A DNA stretch of 64,000 nucleotides. Source: Tabrizicola thermarum. GTDB lineage: Bacteria > Pseudomonadota > Alphaproteobacteria > Rhodobacterales > Rhodobacteraceae. Of this stretch, positions 17,482 to 26,078 are shown piece after piece. The notes under the pieces are model-generated. The model was given only the letters and a program-made list of their open reading frames with translations. It was not told the DNA's origin and ran no database searches. A program made the position numbers and the translations under genes. The stretch is taken from the NCBI RefSeq assembly GCF_003574395.1, contig NZ_KZ984534.1:358-64357 (forward strand), written 5' to 3'. Numbering within the stretch: position 1 is the first letter of the stretch; every line of letters begins with the position of its first letter.

Positions 17482-17982
17482 GCAAGCGACGGCCTTACCA
17501 CCTGCATCCCGTGCCTCGACGACAGCTCGGCAAAGGCGAAAGGGGTCAGTGGGCCAAGCCGGCTGCCTTCGACGAAGAAGTCTTCCATCGTGCCCGCAGG
17601 CTGAAATGCCAAAAGAATCCGACCGGTCCCGGTCGTATTGCGGAAGGCGTGCGGGATACCGCGCGGCGCCAGAAGGCTGTCACCCGGCATCAGCCGGTGC
17701 AGCACCTCGCCGACCCTGATCTCGAACTCGCCGTCGGAGACCAGAAACCACTCGTCCCGAGCGGCATGGACATGCATCGCCGGCCCGCCCGGCGCGCTGC
17801 GCACCGTGTCGTAGATGCACAGACCACCCCGTCATGGCAGCGGACAGCTTGAGATGGAACGTCCCGTTCAGGAACCCGAAGGAATGGCCATCCAGCGCAG
17901 TATCGTTCCGCACCACGGACGGTGGGCGGCCAGTCACCCTTGCGCAAGGCCCGACCCCAGGCTTCCGTTCATTCGGCCGCAA
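17478..17982 (-). pseudogene. Cupin-domain gene with an internal frameshift
   Basis: Two minus-strand frames encode consecutive parts of one cupin protein. The upstream part reads VTGRPPSVVRNDTALDGHSF through FHLKLSAAMTG; the downstream part begins CIYDTVRSAPGGPAMHVH and contains DEWFLVSDGEFEIRVGEV and PGDSLLAPRGIPHAFRN. Seven bases between the last residue of one part and the first of the other, near 17820-17830, do not fit a single frame, so one base has been gained or two lost. The metal-binding HVH and the later His are intact. It may be a true pseudogene, a programmed shift or a sequencing error. Its 5' end overlaps the GNAT gene's 3' end slightly; the exact start is unclear (GTG 17937 or TTG 17982). 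Confidence 0.75.
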
Positions 17983-18430
17983 AGCGCGGCCGGGCCGCGT
18001 CCATCTCCAGCCCCAGCGCCCGGTAGCCCAGGGCCGACCCGTCGGTCTCGGGGCGGCTGCTGACGGTCACTCCCGCACAGCCCGCCGCCAGCGCCTCGGC
18101 GCGCGCGGCGGCCAGAAGCGCCCGGCCGATGCCCTGCCCCCGGTCCGGCGCCTGGACATAAAGCTGTTCGACAAAGCCCCAGGTCGCGCCCGCCACCATG
18201 TTGCGCCCCAGGATCAACAGGGCATGGCCCACGGGATGGCGCTGCGGGCTGTCGGTCCGGTGCGCGACCAGAAGCCGCGCCGCGGGCCCGTCCAGCGCGA
18301 TCCGGGCCAGGACCCGCGGGGTCAGCGTGGCAGGCAACCCATGCTGCGCGCCAAGCGCGATCATCATGCGGTGGGTTTCTGGCAGGTCCTCTGCCGTGGC
18401 GCGGCGGATCGTGACAGTGGGGGTCGACAT
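17969..18430 (-). CDS. GNAT-family N-acetyltransferase
   Basis: A 153-residue acetyl-CoA-dependent N-acyltransferase. The fold is recognisable from TIRRATAEDLPE at the N-terminus, the acetyl-CoA-binding beta4-alpha3 segment VEQLYVQAPDRGQGIGRALLAAA (cited in part: LYVQAP, RGQGIGRALL), and a C-terminal ALGYRALGL. The substrate is unknown. Start 18430 has GAAGGAAA; a longer frame upstream lacks support. It is placed just ahead of the frameshifted cupin on the same strand, possibly one transcript. Confidence 0.85.
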   Translation of the reverse strand: MSTPTVTIRRATAEDLPETHRMMIALGAQHGLPATLTPRVLARIALDGPAARLLVAHRTDSPQRHPVGHALLILGRNMVAGATWGFVEQLYVQAPDRGQGIGRALLAAARAEALAAGCAGVTVSSRPETDGSALGYRALGLEMDAARPRFAAE

Positions 18431-18722
18431 CTTCGGTTTCCTTCGCTGGGGCGGCCCGGCGAGGGGAACCTTGTGAACCAACCGGCCTGACCCTCGCGGG
18501 CGGCTTTCTGGGGTTTGCTTCGGTTGTGAAACGCTGCCCGGCCGCCTATGTGGCGTCGGTCCAATAAAACGACTGGTAGGTCATCTGGCACAGCATGGCG
18601 TGACATTGCACCGCCCTTTCGCCCGGGTCAAGCCCGCCTGTGCCCCCCGCAGCATGCCGTACCGGGTGGCCCTTTCGTCGGCCTTCTGCCAATAATCCTC
18701 TCCAGGCGACGGGAGACGACCC

Positions 18723-21554
18723 ATGACTTTCGGCAAAGGCCACCATCTGCATCTCATCGACGGCTCGGCCTATATCTTCCGCGCCTATCACGCGCTGCCG
18801 CCGCTCACCCGCAAGTCCGACGGGCTGCCGGTGGGTGCCGTCGCGGGCTTCTGCAACATCCTGTGGAACGAACTTTCCCGCGCCACCTCGAACGGCAAGG
18901 CCGCGACGCATCTTGCCGTGGTCTTCGACCATTCGGCCGAGACCTTCCGCAACGCGATCTACCCGGACTACAAGGCCAACCGCCCCGAGCTACCCGAGGA
19001 CCTGCGCCCGCAATTCCCGCTGACCCGCGAAGCCACCCGCGCCTTCAACGTCGCCTGTCTGGAAACGGAAGGGTTCGAGGCCGACGACATCATTGCCACC
19101 CTGGCGAAACAGGCGGTCGAGGCGGGCGGGACCTGCACCATCATCTCCTCGGACAAGGACCTGATGCAGCTGATCCGCCCCGGGGTGGACATGTTCGACC
19201 CGATGAAATCCCGCGTCATCGGCCCCGAGGAGGTGATCGAGAAATTCGGCGTCCCCCCCGAAAAGGTGATCGACGTGCAGGCCCTTGCGGGCGACAGCGT
19301 GGACAACGTCCCCGGCGCGCCGGGCATCGGCCTCAAGACCGCCGCGCTGCTCATCAACGAATACGGCGACCTCGACACACTTCTGGCCCACGCCTCCGAG
19401 ATCAAGCAGCCCAAACGCCGCGAGGCGCTGGTCGAGAATGCCGAGAAGATCCGCATCTCCCGCGAGCTTGTCACGCTGAAGGACGACACGCCGCTGGACG
19501 TGACGCTGGACGATCTGGAAATCCGCCTGCCCGAACCCGACAAGCTGATGGAGTTCCTTACGAAAATGGAATTCCGCACCCTGACGAAACGTGTCGCGGA
19601 AAAACTCGGCATCACCACCCCCGCCCTGCCAGAGGTCTCGCAGCTCACCGTCGCCCGCGAGGAGAAGCCACAGCCGCAGGCCGAACAGCCCCCCTTCGAC
19701 CACGCCGCCTACGAATGCATCCGCACCCGCGACGCCCTCGACCGCTGGATCGCCCGCATCCGCGATCTGGGCCATGTCGCCATCGACACCGAAACGACAA
19801 GCCTGAACGAGATGCAGGCCGATCTCGTCGGCATCTCGCTGTCGGTCGATGCCGGGAAGGCGGCCTACATCCCTGTCGGCCACACCACGGGCGGCGGCGA
19901 TCTGTTCGGGGCCAAGGCCCTTGCCCCCGAACAACTGCCGCTGGACGAGGTTCTGGCCGCGCTGAAGCCGATCCTCGAGGATCCCGCGATCCTCAAGATC
20001 GGCCAGAACATGAAATACGACTGGAAGATCTTCGCCCGTCCGGGGCTGCGCATCGCCCCCATCGACGACACGATGCTCATGTCCTACGCGATGCACGCAG
20101 GGCTCCACAACCACGGCATGGACGAGCTTTCCGACCGCTACCTCGGCCACCAGCCGATCCCGATCAAGTCCCTCCTCGGATCGGGCAAATCCCAGATCAC
20201 CTTCGACAAGGTCGCCATAGACGACGCCGTGAAATATGCCGCCGAGGACGCCGATGTGACTCTACGCCTCTGGCAGACCTTGAAGCCGCGCCTGCACCGG
20301 GCGAAGGTCACCACCGTCTACGAGACGCTCGAACGCCCCCTCGTCCCCGTCCTCGCCGACATGGAGATGACCGGCATCAAGGTCGACCGCGACGTCCTGC
20401 GCGGCATGTCCAACGTCTTTGCGCAGAAGCTGGTCCAGCTCGAAGAGGAAATCCAGGACATCGCCGGCGAGAAGTTCAACGTGGGCTCCCCCAAGCAGCT
20501 GGGCGAGATCCTGTTCGATCGCCTGGGCGTTCCCGGCGGCGAAAAGGGCAAGACCGGGGCCTATGGCACCGGCGCCGACATCCTCGAGGACATCACCACG
20601 CTGGAGGACAGCCACCCGCAGGGCGCGCGCCTCGCCGCGCGCATCCTCGACTGGCGGCAGATCGCCAAGCTGAAATCCACCTACACCGACGCGTTGCAAG
20701 AGGCGATCAACCCCGAAACGGGCCGCGTCCACACCTCCTACTCCATCGCGGGGGCCAACACCGGCCGCCTCGCCTCGACCGACCCCAACCTCCAGAACAT
20801 CCCCGTCCGCACCGAGGAAGGCCGCCGCATCCGCGAGGCCTTCGTCGCCCCCGAAGGCCGGGTCCTGGTCAGCCTCGACTATTCCCAGATCGAACTGCGC
20901 ATCCTTGCCCATATCGCCGACATCCCCGAGCTGCGCCGCGCCTTCGAAGAGGGGATCGACATCCACGCCCTGACCGCGTCCGAGATGTTCAACGTGCCCC
21001 TGGACCAGATGACCCCCGACATCCGCCGCAAGGCCAAGGCGATCAACTTCGGGGTGATCTACGGGATTTCCGGCTTCGGCCTCGCCCGGAACCTCCGTAT
21101 TCCGCGGGCCGAAGCGCAGGGTTTCATCGACCGCTATTTCGAGCGATTTCCCGGCATCAAGGGCTATATGTCCGATACTGTAAAGTTCGCTCAGGAAAAC
21201 GGGTACGTTCAGACGCTTTTCGGTCGGAAAATTCATACTCCCGAAATCAACGCCAAGGGCCCCGGCGCCGGTTTCGCCAAGCGCGCCGCGATCAACGCAC
21301 CCATCCAGGGCACCGCTGCCGACGTCATCCGCCGGGCGATGATCCGGATGCCGAAGGCCATCGAGGGGCTGGACGCGAAGATGCTGCTGCAGGTCCACGA
21401 CGAACTTCTGTTCGAGGTGGCAGAAGCCGACGCCGACCGCCTGATCCCCATCGCCAGGGAGGTGATGGAACAGGCTTCCGCCCCCGCCGTCGCCCTGAAC
21501 GTCCACCTCGCGGTGGAAGCCGGACAGGGCAAGACCTGGGCCGAGGCGCATTGA
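18723..21554 (+). CDS. polA: DNA polymerase I
   Basis: Repair and Okazaki-fragment-processing polymerase, 943 residues. Domains: 5'-3' exonuclease (about 1-290; LIDGSAYIFRAYHALPPL, EGFEADDIIATLA), proofreading 3'-5' exonuclease (about 330-530) with an intact active-site DTETTSLNEM and YAAEDADVTLRLW, and the family A polymerase with motif A LDYSQIELR, motif B RRKAKAINFGVIYG and motif C LQVHDELLFEV. All catalytic acids appear present. GGGAGA precedes the start. A YjbR-like gene follows with overlapping stop and start codons. Confidence 0.98.
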   Translation: MTFGKGHHLHLIDGSAYIFRAYHALPPLTRKSDGLPVGAVAGFCNILWNELSRATSNGKAATHLAVVFDHSAETFRNAIYPDYKANRPELPEDLRPQFPLTREATRAFNVACLETEGFEADDIIATLAKQAVEAGGTCTIISSDKDLMQLIRPGVDMFDPMKSRVIGPEEVIEKFGVPPEKVIDVQALAGDSVDNVPGAPGIGLKTAALLINEYGDLDTLLAHASEIKQPKRREALVENAEKIRISRELVTLKDDTPLDVTLDDLEIRLPEPDKLMEFLTKMEFRTLTKRVAEKLGITTPALPEVSQLTVAREEKPQPQAEQPPFDHAAYECIRTRDALDRWIARIRDLGHVAIDTETTSLNEMQADLVGISLSVDAGKAAYIPVGHTTGGGDLFGAKALAPEQLPLDEVLAALKPILEDPAILKIGQNMKYDWKIFARPGLRIAPIDDTMLMSYAMHAGLHNHGMDELSDRYLGHQPIPIKSLLGSGKSQITFDKVAIDDAVKYAAEDADVTLRLWQTLKPRLHRAKVTTVYETLERPLVPVLADMEMTGIKVDRDVLRGMSNVFAQKLVQLEEEIQDIAGEKFNVGSPKQLGEILFDRLGVPGGEKGKTGAYGTGADILEDITTLEDSHPQGARLAARILDWRQIAKLKSTYTDALQEAINPETGRVHTSYSIAGANTGRLASTDPNLQNIPVRTEEGRRIREAFVAPEGRVLVSLDYSQIELRILAHIADIPELRRAFEEGIDIHALTASEMFNVPLDQMTPDIRRKAKAINFGVIYGISGFGLARNLRIPRAEAQGFIDRYFERFPGIKGYMSDTVKFAQENGYVQTLFGRKIHTPEINAKGPGAGFAKRAAINAPIQGTAADVIRRAMIRMPKAIEGLDAKMLLQVHDELLFEVAEADADRLIPIAREVMEQASAPAVALNVHLAVEAGQGKTWAEAH

Positions 21555-21913
21555 TGATCATGACCTACGCCGAGTTGAAAGCCCTCGCCCTTGGCCTCAA
21601 CCTGCCCGAGGTCACGGACACCACGGCCTGGGGCAACCCCTGCCTCAAGGCGCATGGCAAGATGTGGTGCTGGTGGTCGCCTTACGTCGATGCTGCCGTC
21701 TTCAAATGCGGCAAGGACGAACGCGAGATGCTCTTGGCCGCAGACCCCAAGACCTTCGCCCTCCATCCGCATTACGAACCCCACAACCTGATCCTCGTCC
21801 GCGCAGGCCGCATCGACGAAGCCTGGGCCACTGCCCGCCTCATCCGACACTGGCGCGACGCCGCACCGAAACGCTGGCTCAGGGCCTGGGATGCGATCAA
21901 CCCGCCAGCCTGA
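21554..21913 (+). CDS. MmcQ/YjbR family protein
   Basis: A 119-residue protein of the MmcQ/YjbR family with a CyaY-like fold and predicted DNA binding in some members. Seen: MTYAELKALALGLNLPEVTD, AWGNPCLKAHGKMWCWW (cited in part), and the C-terminal HYEPHNLILVR with ARLIRHWRDAAPKRW. The ATG at 21554 overlaps the polA TGA, so the gene is translationally coupled to polA; a second in-frame ATG at 21560 is also possible. No specific function is known. Confidence 0.85.
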   Translation: MIMTYAELKALALGLNLPEVTDTTAWGNPCLKAHGKMWCWWSPYVDAAVFKCGKDEREMLLAADPKTFALHPHYEPHNLILVRAGRIDEAWATARLIRHWRDAAPKRWLRAWDAINPPA

Positions 21914-22087
21914 TCCAGACCTGTCTCTTCCCCCCGGATATCCCGGGGTGGCCGAATGGCATCGCCACTGGTCCGAAAGGCCATCGGGATGGAAGGGGCA
22001 GCACCCCGCCTCAGCCGGGGATGAGGCGAAGGCCGACGACAAGACAAAAGACCCGCGCGTCCGCGCCCATCTGAAAACCGCCCCGCT

Positions 22088-22543
22088 CTAGCGGTCGATC
22101 CGGCATTGATAGCAGTTGTTCCGCGCCGATCGGACATGCACATAGGCCACCCGCGCATCGCCGAACACCTCGCCCGCCCGCGCCAGGATCGCCCCCGTTG
22201 CGACCACCCCGCCGGTGCCATAGACGATCCGGTCGTCAGGCCCATAGCCGCGAACGATGTAATCGGGCGAGTCCAGAACCTCGGGCAGCGCCTCACCACC
22301 GCCCGCTTCGCAAGGGTCCGCACACAGGAAGATCGGCCCCACCTCGGCATAGGGCTGCAGGTTTGGAAAGGGTCGGTGCGCCAACACCAGCATTCCTGCG
22401 CCCGCGGGGATCATCTTCAGGCAATGCCTGCAAGGATTGCCGCCCCCGTCCGAGACCATCCGCTCGGGCACCTGCCCATTCGCGTCCGGCCCCCCGGCCT
22501 GATAGCCCCGCACCACCGTCGTCGGTATCGCCACAAATCGCAT
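22088..22543 (-). CDS. DUF1203 family protein
   Basis: A 151-residue soluble protein of the DUF1203 family. It has paired cysteines near residues 38-41 (GGNPCRHCLKMI), a LVLAHRPFPNLQPYAEVGPIFLC segment (cited in part), and the C-terminal ARNNCYQCRIDR typical of the family, which together could bind a metal. Function unknown. The start at 22543 has a strong GGAGG. It lies 83 bases downstream of the HIT gene on the same strand. Confidence 0.85.
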   Translation of the reverse strand: MRFVAIPTTVVRGYQAGGPDANGQVPERMVSDGGGNPCRHCLKMIPAGAGMLVLAHRPFPNLQPYAEVGPIFLCADPCEAGGGEALPEVLDSPDYIVRGYGPDDRIVYGTGGVVATGAILARAGEVFGDARVAYVHVRSARNNCYQCRIDR

Positions 22544-22626
22544 GTCATCCTCCGCCTTTCCCGGAAGATGCCAGCGACCAGGGCCCCGCACGACCCGAAG
22601 CTTGCGGTTTCAGGCGCGCCCCGACT

Positions 22627-22998
22627 TCACGTCCGCTCGACCAGACGCCCCAGAGGACGACCGCCCAGGATGTGCAGGTGGAAATGCGGCACTTCCTGAT
22701 GCCCATGCGCCCCGGCATTGGTGATCGCGCGGAACCCTTCCGGCCCGGTCAGCCCCAGGATCTCGCAGGTCTTGGCGACGGTGCGGTGGAAATCGACCAG
22801 TTCCTCGGCCGAGGCTTCGGCTGCGAAATGGTCGAACGAGACATAGGCCCCCTTCGGCACCGCCAGCACATGCACCGGGGCTTGCGGGTGGATGTCGTGG
22901 AACACCAGCGTATGCGGCGTATCCATCACCGTCTTGTTCGGAATCTCTCCGCGCAGGATGCGGGCGAAGATGTTGGTGGGGTCGTAAGTCCAGCTCAT
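22627..22998 (-). CDS. HIT-family nucleotide hydrolase (HinT-like)
   Basis: Histidine-triad purine-nucleoside phosphoramidase. The 123-residue protein contains IFARILRGEIPNK at the start and the active-site triad HFHLHILGG near the end, preceded by GAHGHQEVPH. It usually hydrolyses AMP-lysine or related phosphoramidates; true substrate unknown. Start 22998 lies five bases after the stop of the upstream glycosyltransferase gene, so it is probably in the same transcript. Confidence 0.93.
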   Translation of the reverse strand: MSWTYDPTNIFARILRGEIPNKTVMDTPHTLVFHDIHPQAPVHVLAVPKGAYVSFDHFAAEASAEELVDFHRTVAKTCEILGLTGPEGFRAITNAGAHGHQEVPHFHLHILGGRPLGRLVERT

Positions 22999-23003
22999 GC
23001 GTC

Positions 23004-24581
23004 TCAATCCACGAATAGGTACTCGGTTGCGGCAATCTCCCGCGCGGTCTCGACCGGGATCTGAAGGAACCCCGCCAGGGCGGCCGCGTTTTCCGCGATA
23101 CCGGCAGTCTGGCGCATCCGGTAATGCGCCGCCAGATCAAGATCGCGCAGCCGGTCGCTTTCGAACCTCACATCGTAGCGGATCGTCGGCAACAGCTGCT
23201 CCACCGCGCTGACCGGGGTGTGCGGCCCGGCCAGACCGACACGCCGCGCATGGCCGATCAGATAGTCGTCGGTGAACTGGCAGTCGATCTCCAGAAGCCG
23301 CAGATGCGACTTGTCGTTGCCGAAGTCCTGGATCAGCTCGATGCTGCCGGGATCGACGCAGACCACCAGCCGGTCGGTCTGCCAATGGTCGAACAGCATC
23401 CTGACCAGCGCCCGGCGGTGGCGCATCCGCTTGTCCAGCCGCGATTCGATGCCGCCCAGATCGGGCAGCGGCGTCGCTTCCTCGTTGAAAAGGTATTCCA
23501 CCGCCGGAACCCCGGTCACGCTGCGCAGCCGTTCCACCAGCCGCTTGGCGACATGCCATTTCTTGCAGGCCACCATCAAGAGCGTCCGGTTGCGGCCAAG
23601 GCTCGTCTCCGCCTCCCAGAACCGCCGGGCAAAGCGCCGCCCCTCCCGCCCGCGCGAGGTGAGATAGGCAAACTGCCGCCGCCCCTCGTCCGAGATCGCG
23701 AACGTCCGCCCCGTCTCGGCATAAAGATCCCCCAGCTGCTGCTTCAGCCGCCTTGCCTCGGGGCTGATCTTGCGCGCGAAGAGATAGCCCTGCGCCAACA
23801 GAAGATCGTAGTGGTCGTCGTAGAAGGTCACCGGCATGCCGTAGTCGGTGAACATCAGGAAGGTCAGCGTGCGCGACCGGATTTCCCGATCCGGCACCAG
23901 ATGGGCGACAAGCGTCTGGAAAAAGGTCTCGTCCGGGATCCAGGTCGTCGAGAAGAACCGCTGGATGTCACGGCGGCGCGCCACGAAATCAAGCACCGCC
24001 TCGACCGTGCGCCGGCGCAGGCACCACCACTGGCTGCCGATCCGCATCTGCAGATCCTCGGGAATCCTGCGCGACAGGCCGAATTTCTTCTGCAATTCCA
24101 GCGAGGTATAGAACAGCCATCTCCTCTGCCGTTCATTGAACCAGTGGCGATAGATCAGCCGTTCCTCCTTGATCCCGGTCTTGATCCAGTCCGATCCGAA
24201 GAAATCGAAACTTTCGATGTAGTCGGCATCCTCGCGTTCCAGGAAGGCGTGCACATATTCCGCCGTCTTGATCGGCATGCAGTCGCCCGACAGCATGTAG
24301 AAATGCGTGGCCCCGGGGAACTCCGTCAGCGCCGCCCGCAGCCCCGCCAGAGTGGCCGCCACCAGGCTCCATTCCCCCCAGCCGCATCTGACCCGACGGC
24401 GGGCGAAAGTCACCTGCGGATTGCCCGCCAGCGCCGCCCGGATGCGGGCATAGTCGACCTGCGGCGCGCGGGCGTCGAAATGGATCGCCACACAATCCCC
24501 CGTCGCCGTCAGCCGCAAGGCCTGCGCAATGATGCCTTCGGGGTCCTTGTGGCAAAGCAGGATGAAGGCGATCTGCGTCAT
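23004..24581 (-). CDS. GT14-type glycosyltransferase with C-terminal DUF5928 domain
   Basis: A 525-residue protein. The N-terminal half (about 1-280) is a core-2/I-branching (GT14) glycosyltransferase domain: IAFILLCHKDPEGI, VAIHFDAR, HFYMLSGDCMPIK and IPDETFFQTL, the pattern of beta-1,6-N-acetylglucosaminyltransferase homologues. The C-terminal half, with CKKWHVAKRLVERL and FNEEATPLPDLGG, matches the DUF5928 domain as I know it from Rhodobacteraceae. No membrane segment is seen, so it is probably cytoplasmic and acts on an activated sugar donor to build a surface glycan. It is divergent from a sulfotransferase (148-base gap) and followed by the HIT gene. Confidence 0.82.
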   Translation of the reverse strand: MTQIAFILLCHKDPEGIIAQALRLTATGDCVAIHFDARAPQVDYARIRAALAGNPQVTFARRRVRCGWGEWSLVAATLAGLRAALTEFPGATHFYMLSGDCMPIKTAEYVHAFLEREDADYIESFDFFGSDWIKTGIKEERLIYRHWFNERQRRWLFYTSLELQKKFGLSRRIPEDLQMRIGSQWWCLRRRTVEAVLDFVARRRDIQRFFSTTWIPDETFFQTLVAHLVPDREIRSRTLTFLMFTDYGMPVTFYDDHYDLLLAQGYLFARKISPEARRLKQQLGDLYAETGRTFAISDEGRRQFAYLTSRGREGRRFARRFWEAETSLGRNRTLLMVACKKWHVAKRLVERLRSVTGVPAVEYLFNEEATPLPDLGGIESRLDKRMRHRRALVRMLFDHWQTDRLVVCVDPGSIELIQDFGNDKSHLRLLEIDCQFTDDYLIGHARRVGLAGPHTPVSAVEQLLPTIRYDVRFESDRLRDLDLAAHYRMRQTAGIAENAAALAGFLQIPVETAREIAATEYLFVD

Positions 24582-24729
24582 CGGTCCCGTGCATGTCCGC
24601 CAATGCGTGGTTCTGCCTGACTAGACTGCCGGGTGCTTCCTTGAAAAGCCCGAATATGTCTGCTTGAGTGCCGCAATCGTGCGTCACTTGTCTGGTTCAC
24701 GTCTTTGGGCTGAAGAAGGACCTTGGGTC

Positions 24730-25548
24730 ATGGGTTTTCCCGGAACATGGATGACGGAGAGCGAAAGCGTCGTCTACCGGGTGGTGCCGAAATGCGCCTG
24801 CTCGACCATCGGGCAGATCATGTATTACTCCGACCACGGCCGGTTCTTCGACGGCGACATCCACGATGCGACCACCGGCCTGCACAAATGGGCGCAAGAG
24901 GCCAGCCAGCCGATCATCGAACGCAGCGTGCGGGCACGGCAGGTCTATGCCTTCACCTGCGTGCGCAACCCCTATACGCGGATCCTGTCCTCGTTCTTCG
25001 ACAAGATCTGCGGCATCCAGCGCAACGGCAAACGCTACCGCGGGAACCTCGTGCCGCTTCTGATCCAGAAATACGGGATCGAGGTCGGCGGCGAGGACGG
25101 CAAGCAGGAGTTCGACCAGATCGCCAGCTTCCGCCGCTTCCTTCTGTTCGCCCGCGACACGATCCGCTGGAAGAAACCGATGGAGCCCGACATCCACTGG
25201 TCGGCGGTGGCCGGCCATGTGTCCACCTTCATCGTCAACGGCGGGCGCTACAACCACATCTTCTTCACCGAGGATTTCAATGCCGGGATGCAGGTGGTGC
25301 TGGACAACATCCAAGTGAAGCACCCGGTCGATCTGGCGAAAATCCCCCGCTTCAACGAAAGCGAAGGCCATGGGCCCAAGCGGGCGCATCCGGTCGAGGC
25401 CTATTTCGACGACCTCTCGATGCATCTCATGTGGGAAATCTACAAACGCGATTTCCAGCTTTTCCGCTATGACTTCGACAATCCCGCGAACAAGATGCCG
25501 AAAGGCCCGGTTGATCTGGACGAGGTTCACGCCAAGCTGGGCGACTGA
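24730..25548 (+). CDS. Sulfotransferase family 2 protein
   Basis: PAPS-dependent sulfotransferase, 272 residues, cytoplasmic. Seen: the 5'-phosphosulfate loop PKCACSTI (20-27), the 3'-phosphate motif RNPYTRILSSF (79-89), and a late IYKRDFQLFRYDF typical of carbohydrate sulfotransferases (PF03567-type). Start 24730 is chosen for GAAGAAGGA; an upstream TTG at 24664 would extend it. With the divergent GT14/DUF5928 enzyme it may decorate an exopolysaccharide or lipopolysaccharide with sulfate, which is inference from context. Confidence 0.83.
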   Translation: MGFPGTWMTESESVVYRVVPKCACSTIGQIMYYSDHGRFFDGDIHDATTGLHKWAQEASQPIIERSVRARQVYAFTCVRNPYTRILSSFFDKICGIQRNGKRYRGNLVPLLIQKYGIEVGGEDGKQEFDQIASFRRFLLFARDTIRWKKPMEPDIHWSAVAGHVSTFIVNGGRYNHIFFTEDFNAGMQVVLDNIQVKHPVDLAKIPRFNESEGHGPKRAHPVEAYFDDLSMHLMWEIYKRDFQLFRYDFDNPANKMPKGPVDLDEVHAKLGD

Positions 25549-25628
25549 CGCCTCCTCGTACGCCTTCGCCGTCTCGTCGGGGGGGCGCAGCGAGGAGTGA
25601 CGCAGTCCACGACGAGCGGGAGGGTTCA

Positions 25629-26030
25629 ATGGACAAAGTCACCGGTGGTTGCCTCTGCGGCGCTTTGCGGTTCACGGCGACAGGCCGGCCTTACCGCGTC
25701 GGCCTCTGCCACTGTATGGATTGCCGCAAGAACCACGGCACGCTGTTCCACGCCTCGGCGATCTTTCCCGAAACCGCCGTCACCCTTTCGGGCGAAGTTC
25801 GAACCTACCGCGACCGCAGCTTCTGCCCGACCTGCGGCTCGCCGGTCTATGCCCATATCGGTGACGAGATCGGCATCAACCTTGGCTGCCTCGACGATCC
25901 TTCGGTCTTCCGCCCGACCTATGAGCTGTGGACGATCCGGCGCGAGGATTGGCTGCCAGAGTTCACGGGGATGCGGCACTACGAGAAGAACCGCGAAAAC
26001 CCTGCCCGCGAGGAGCCCCAAAATCCTTAA
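25629..26030 (+). CDS. GFA-family (glutathione-dependent formaldehyde-activating type) zinc protein
   Basis: A 133-residue GFA-fold protein binding structural and catalytic zinc through C8, C10 (GCLCGALRF), C27, C29, C32 (LCHCMDC) and C66, C69 (FCPTCGSPVY). All expected cysteines are present. The family includes the S-hydroxymethyl-glutathione synthase Gfa, but most members have no known substrate, so formaldehyde activation should not be assumed. GGGAGG lies five bases before ATG. A tandem hairpin overlaps its stop codon and separates it from convergent puuD. Confidence 0.88.
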   Translation: MDKVTGGCLCGALRFTATGRPYRVGLCHCMDCRKNHGTLFHASAIFPETAVTLSGEVRTYRDRSFCPTCGSPVYAHIGDEIGINLGCLDDPSVFRPTYELWTIRREDWLPEFTGMRHYEKNRENPAREEPQNP

Positions 26031-26067
26031 GCAAGGATTCTGACAAATTTCTTGCTTAAGAAATTTG
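26022..26067. terminator. Tandem double hairpin between GFA gene and puuD
   Basis: Two adjacent inverted repeats: AATCCTT / AAGGATT (26022-26028 with 26033-26039, 4-base loop) and CAAATTTCTT / AAGAAATTTG (26044-26053 with 26058-26067, 4-base loop). It is AT-rich in a GC-rich genome, lies between convergent genes and probably terminates both. A structure of the same design occurs at 50025-50065. Confidence 0.75.
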
Positions 26068-26078
26068 GCTTCCTGCCT

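Noticed and set aside
21914-22087. Short + strand frame after the YjbR gene (contains VAEWHRHWSERPSGWKG)
   Set aside because: Only about 45 codons, no ribosome site, no recognised similarity.
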